Source of the DNA: Nonomuraea thailandensis
GTDB lineage: Bacteria; Actinomycetota; Actinomycetes; Streptosporangiales; Streptosporangiaceae
NCBI RefSeq assembly: GCF_024172165.1
Contig: NZ_JAMZEB010000002.1
Location: 8,840,501-8,904,500 of the forward strand
Length of the DNA: 64,000 nucleotides
Reading direction: 5' to 3'
Positions within the stretch are counted from its first letter, which is position 1. Every line of letters begins with the position of its first letter. The notes under the pieces were generated by a model, which was not told where the DNA came from, did no database searches, and was given only the letters and a program-made list of their open reading frames with translations. Made by a program: the position numbers and the translations under genes. Positions 61,333 through 64,000 of this stretch are shown piece by piece.

Positions 61333-62562
61333 GTGCTCCAGACCTTCTTTCCCCAGGACCGCGTCGCCCGCTCGCTGACCCTCAGCACGATGGCGTTCGC
61401 GCTCTCCAGCGGCGTCTTCTACACCGTCAGCACGCTGTACTTCACGCTCGTCATCGGGCTCGGCGCGACGACGGTGGGTCTGGGGCTGGGCATCGCGGGC
61501 GGCACCGGGGTGCTGGCCGCGTACGCGGGAGGATGGCTGGCCGACCGGGTCGGCGCGCACCACGTCCAGACGGTGGCGACGGGGCTCAACGGGGTCGCGC
61601 TGCTCGCCTACACGTTCGTCTCGGACGCCGTCATGTTCACCCTGATCGCCTGCCTGGCCGTGATCATGCGTTCGGCCGGCTCCTCGTCGAAGCAGGCGAT
61701 GCTGGCGCGCTGGTACACCGGCCCCGAGCGGGTCGAGGTCCGGGCCCGGATGCGTGTGGTCACGAACGTCTTCATCGGCCTGGGCACGGTGGCCGCCGCG
61801 GCGGCGCTCCTGATCGGCACCGCGGCGGCGTACCGGGTGGCGGTGTCCGCCGCCGGCGTCCTGCTGCTGGCGGCCACCGTGCCGCTGGCCGGGCTCGGGC
61901 GTCGGGTGCCGGAGCTCGCCGCCAGGATGACCGCCGTCAGGCAGCGCGCCGCGTCCACCGGCCCCTCGCCGCTCAGGGACCGTACGTACCTCGCGAGCGT
62001 CGCCTGCAACACCGTGATGGCCGTGCAGTTCGGCCTGATGACCGTCGGCGTGCCGCTCTGGGTCGCCACCACCGGCGCGCCCACCGCGATCGTCTCCGTG
62101 CTGCTCGTCCTCAACACCGCGGTCGTGGCCGCGCTCCAGGTACGGGTCTCGCGCGGCACCGACGACGTGCGCACGGCCGGGCTCACGGTCAGGCGCGCGT
62201 CGTGGCTGCTCGCGATCGCCTGCGGGCTGTACGCCCTGGCCGGCTACGGGAACGTGATCGTCGCCTGCGCGCTGTTCGTCCTGGCCGCGTTCGCCCACAC
62301 CATGGGGGAGATCCTGGGCGAGGCGGGAGGCTGGGGCATGGCGTTCGAACTGGCCGACCAGCGCAGCGCCGGCGCCTATCAGGGGCTCAGCCAGACCGGC
62401 TACGCGATCGCCGCCATGTTCTCCCCGATCCTCGCCACCACCGTCGTCGAACACGGCACCGTGGGCTGGGCCTGCCTGGCCGTTCTCTTCGTCCTGGCCG
62501 GCACGGGCGCCGCCGCGGTGGCCCGGCGCCCGGCCGGCCTCGTCCATGAACCGGCTCGCTAA
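61333..62562 (+). CDS. MFS transporter
   Basis: 409 residues, about twelve membrane segments, with GGWLADRVGAHHVQ as the loop 2-3 motif. The GTG at 61333 follows AAAGGT. Divergence from an ArsR-like repressor suggests an inducible exporter of a drug-like or small molecule. It is convergent with the Lrp gene. Confidence 0.9.
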   Translation: MLQTFFPQDRVARSLTLSTMAFALSSGVFYTVSTLYFTLVIGLGATTVGLGLGIAGGTGVLAAYAGGWLADRVGAHHVQTVATGLNGVALLAYTFVSDAVMFTLIACLAVIMRSAGSSSKQAMLARWYTGPERVEVRARMRVVTNVFIGLGTVAAAAALLIGTAAAYRVAVSAAGVLLLAATVPLAGLGRRVPELAARMTAVRQRAASTGPSPLRDRTYLASVACNTVMAVQFGLMTVGVPLWVATTGAPTAIVSVLLVLNTAVVAALQVRVSRGTDDVRTAGLTVRRASWLLAIACGLYALAGYGNVIVACALFVLAAFAHTMGEILGEAGGWGMAFELADQRSAGAYQGLSQTGYAIAAMFSPILATTVVEHGTVGWACLAVLFVLAGTGAAAVARRPAGLVHEPAR

Positions 62563-62620
62563 CGCTCCTCGCCGCGGGGCGGTCGTGGCGGCCGGCTGTG
62601 CGACGATGCCGATCCGGCGG

Positions 62621-63109
62621 CTACGCGCGAGGGGAGGACGTCCAGGCGGTGACGTCCACGTCCCGGGAGGTGACGGTCTCGGAGAGCACCACCGCCGTCG
62701 TCGCGTCGCCCAGCTCGCTCAACTGCTCGATGACCTGCTCCAGATGCGCGGCGTCGCGGACGGCGATCGCCAGCTCGTAGCAGTTCTCCCCGGTGACGTG
62801 CACGCAGGACAGCACGTGGCCCATGGCGAGCAACCGTTCCCTGAGCCGTCCGGCGCCTTTGGCCGTGCGCTGGCGGGGGCGCGGGGAGACGCGGGCCTGC
62901 AACCCGAGCGCGAGCCGGCCGAGGTCCACGTGCGCGCCGTACCCGGTGATCACGCCGAGCTCCTCCAGCCGCCGCACCCGCTCGGCGACGGCCGGCCTGC
63001 TGAGGCTGACCCGGCGGCCGAGCTCGGCGTGGCCGATCCGCGCGTCACCGGTCAGCTCGCGGACGATCCGCAGGTCAACGGCGCCCATCGACGATTCGGC
63101 GGCTGACAT
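62621..63109 (-). CDS. Lrp/AsnC-family transcriptional regulator
   Basis: 162 residues. The HTH (DARIGHAELGRRVSLSRPAVAERVRRLEELGVITGYGAHVD) is followed by the RAM/ligand domain with HVTGENCYELAIAVRD. The ATG at 63109 has AGGAGG nine bases upstream. Lrp-type regulators respond to amino acids and often control adjacent divergent genes; here the divergent sequence appears to be a broken oxidoreductase gene. Confidence 0.9.
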   Translation of the reverse strand: MSAAESSMGAVDLRIVRELTGDARIGHAELGRRVSLSRPAVAERVRRLEELGVITGYGAHVDLGRLALGLQARVSPRPRQRTAKGAGRLRERLLAMGHVLSCVHVTGENCYELAIAVRDAAHLEQVIEQLSELGDATTAVVLSETVTSRDVDVTAWTSSPRA

Positions 63110-63149
63110 CCCGAGACACCTCCTGATCGCAGCCGCGGCGTCTCGACCG

Positions 63150-63380
63150 TGGGGCTGTGCGCGGTGCTGGCCGCCCGCCGGGCGGGCGCCGCCCGCGGAC
63201 GGCCTTGCCGCGGACGCCGTCGCCGCGCTGCTCGACCAGACAGGCGGTGGCTTCGGATCGGTCGCCGGATGCGCCGGGACGCGATCGGCGCTCGACCTCG
63301 CCCTGTCCCTCACCCGCCCGGGCGGCCGGCTACCGGGAGATGGGCGCGCGCCGCGCCGTCAAAGCACTGGTACGGCTCTG
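63150..63380 (+). pseudogene. Probable remnant of a zinc-type alcohol dehydrogenase
   Basis: In one frame AVAALLDQTGGGFGSVAGC-AGTRSALDLALSLTRPGGR resembles the Rossmann-fold C-terminal half of MDR dehydrogenases (TGG.G.D...D..G....L..AL.L.RPGGR). It lacks a proper start, catalytic domain and end; a neighbouring frame continues with REMGARRAVKALVRL, which would need a frameshift. It is divergent from lrp. A chance match cannot be excluded. Confidence 0.4.
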
Positions 63381-63403
63381 AACCATCTCAGGCCGGCGTC
63401 GGG

Positions 63404-64000
63404 CTAATCCGTGAAGATGTCCTCCGGCAGGAACGCCGACACCAGGAAACTGGGCACGTCCACGAGCTGACTCACCTTGAGGTCCACCGCGACGCTGCAG
63501 ATCGCGTACGCCTGCTGCGCGCTCCACCCCCGCTCCCCCAGATGCGAGATCATCTCCAGCAGCGCGTTACGGGCGGCCAGCGTCGCGTCCTCGGCCGCCA
63601 CCTCGCCGTCGCGGCTCACCGACATCCCGGTGGTCGCGTAGAAGCGCCGCGGGGCCGCGTACGCGGGTGCGACCCAGTAGTCCGAGCGCGTGAAGCGGGG
63701 GCTCCTGATGCCCTTGGCCGCCGCCTCGCCGGGGTGCAGGGCGAACCGGACGCGTAGCGTGGCGCGCATCTCGACGGCCGTGCCGCAGGCCTCCGAGTCG
63801 CCCTGGGCGAAGTGGGCGTCACCGGCGGAGAAGAGCGCGCCGGGCGTGTCCACCGGGATGTACAGGCGGGTCCCGGCGCCGAGTTGTTTGATGTCCACGT
63901 TGCCCGCCTGCTCCCTGGGCGGGATCGTGCGCAGGCCCGTCTCGCCGACGGCGGCGGGGACGGCGCCGTCGGGGGACGGCGGCAGGACGAAGCCGCCGCG
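63404..64000 (-). CDS. Acetamidase/formamidase, C-terminal part (runs off right edge)
   Basis: Open reading continues to the window edge, so the N-terminus is missing. The visible 198 residues include IPPREQAGNVDIKQLGAGT, GALFSAGDAHFAQGDSEACGTAVE, and LSREGVDA-like C-terminal helices, all hallmarks of FmdA/AmdA enzymes that hydrolyse formamide or acetamide to ammonia. The active-site Cys/His lie upstream or in the AHFAQGD region of the family. Confidence 0.88.
   Translation of the reverse strand, partial: RGGFVLPPSPDGAVPAAVGETGLRTIPPREQAGNVDIKQLGAGTRLYIPVDTPGALFSAGDAHFAQGDSEACGTAVEMRATLRVRFALHPGEAAAKGIRSPRFTRSDYWVAPAYAAPRRFYATTGMSVSRDGEVAAEDATLAARNALLEMISHLGERGWSAQQAYAICSVAVDLKVSQLVDVPSFLVSAFLPEDIFTD

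Noticed and set aside
63149..63757. Plus-strand open frame overlapping the formamidase gene
   Set aside because: Antisense to conserved FmdA motifs; Arg/His-rich with no domain.

Overview
The window is a high-GC actinobacterial chromosome segment, most likely from the Streptosporangiales (Nonomuraea/Actinomadura type). This is inferred from base composition, frequent GTG/TTG starts, four-base ATGA/GTGA gene overlaps, a type VII secretion (ESX) locus with EccB/EccC/EccD/mycosin, an actinobacterial gas-vesicle operon, and long proline/glycine-rich secreted proteins. No tRNA, rRNA, CRISPR array, transposase or integrase was recognised by eye.

1-9.1 kb (minus strand): a compact Tad/Flp-type pilus operon. 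In order of transcription it encodes a SAF-domain CpaB-like protein, a TadZ/CpaE-like ATPase, TadA/CpaF ATPase, TadB, TadC, a small Flp-pilin-like protein, three TadE/TadG-like pseudopilins, a large membrane protein with LysM and BTAD-type regulatory domains, and the start of a lipoprotein cut by the window edge. Most junctions overlap by four bases.

9.4-36.3 kb: a type VII secretion locus. It has two different EccC-family ATPases: an FHA-bearing EssC-like one whose second and third ATPase sites carry Arg for the Walker A Lys, and a conventional EccC. It also has EccB, EccD, a mycosin (MycP), four or more WXG100-type proteins, two YbaB-like proteins and several membrane proteins. Between these lies a tandemly duplicated two-gene cassette: a small partner protein followed by a long proline-rich protein with a conserved C-terminal tail. 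Two cell-wall enzymes are built into the locus: an M23 peptidase, and a WXG100-like protein fused to a lytic transglycosylase. A membrane Ser/Thr kinase homologue lacks the catalytic Asp of HRD and ends in the same cysteine-containing external domain as the M23 peptidase. No eccE or eccA is visible.

36.4-45.4 kb: mixed metabolic and small secreted genes. These are an SDR oxidoreductase, a biotin carboxylase/BCCP subunit, a glycine-rich membrane protein followed by a strong terminator, a TetR regulator divergent from a DUF1772-like membrane protein, a P-loop kinase, an RTX-repeat secreted protein, a GNAT acetyltransferase, and an unknown protein behind a SoxR-like promoter. A 30-bp element is shared by the promoters of the DUF1772-like and RTX genes.

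45.4-48.9 kb (minus strand): an eight-gene gas-vesicle operon, gvpA-F-G-O-J-L-S-K in order of transcription.

48.9-57.8 kb: an oligosaccharide-use island. A cytoplasmic GH3 beta-glycosidase and a LacI regulator form an operon behind a perfect 16-bp palindrome. A ROK regulator is divergent from a Tat-type solute-binding lipoprotein and two LplB/LplC-type permeases; no ATPase subunit is present.

57.8-64 kb: small secreted and membrane proteins, an AraC regulator, an ArsR-type regulator divergent from an MFS transporter, an Lrp/AsnC regulator, a probable alcohol-dehydrogenase remnant, and a formamidase gene cut by the right edge.
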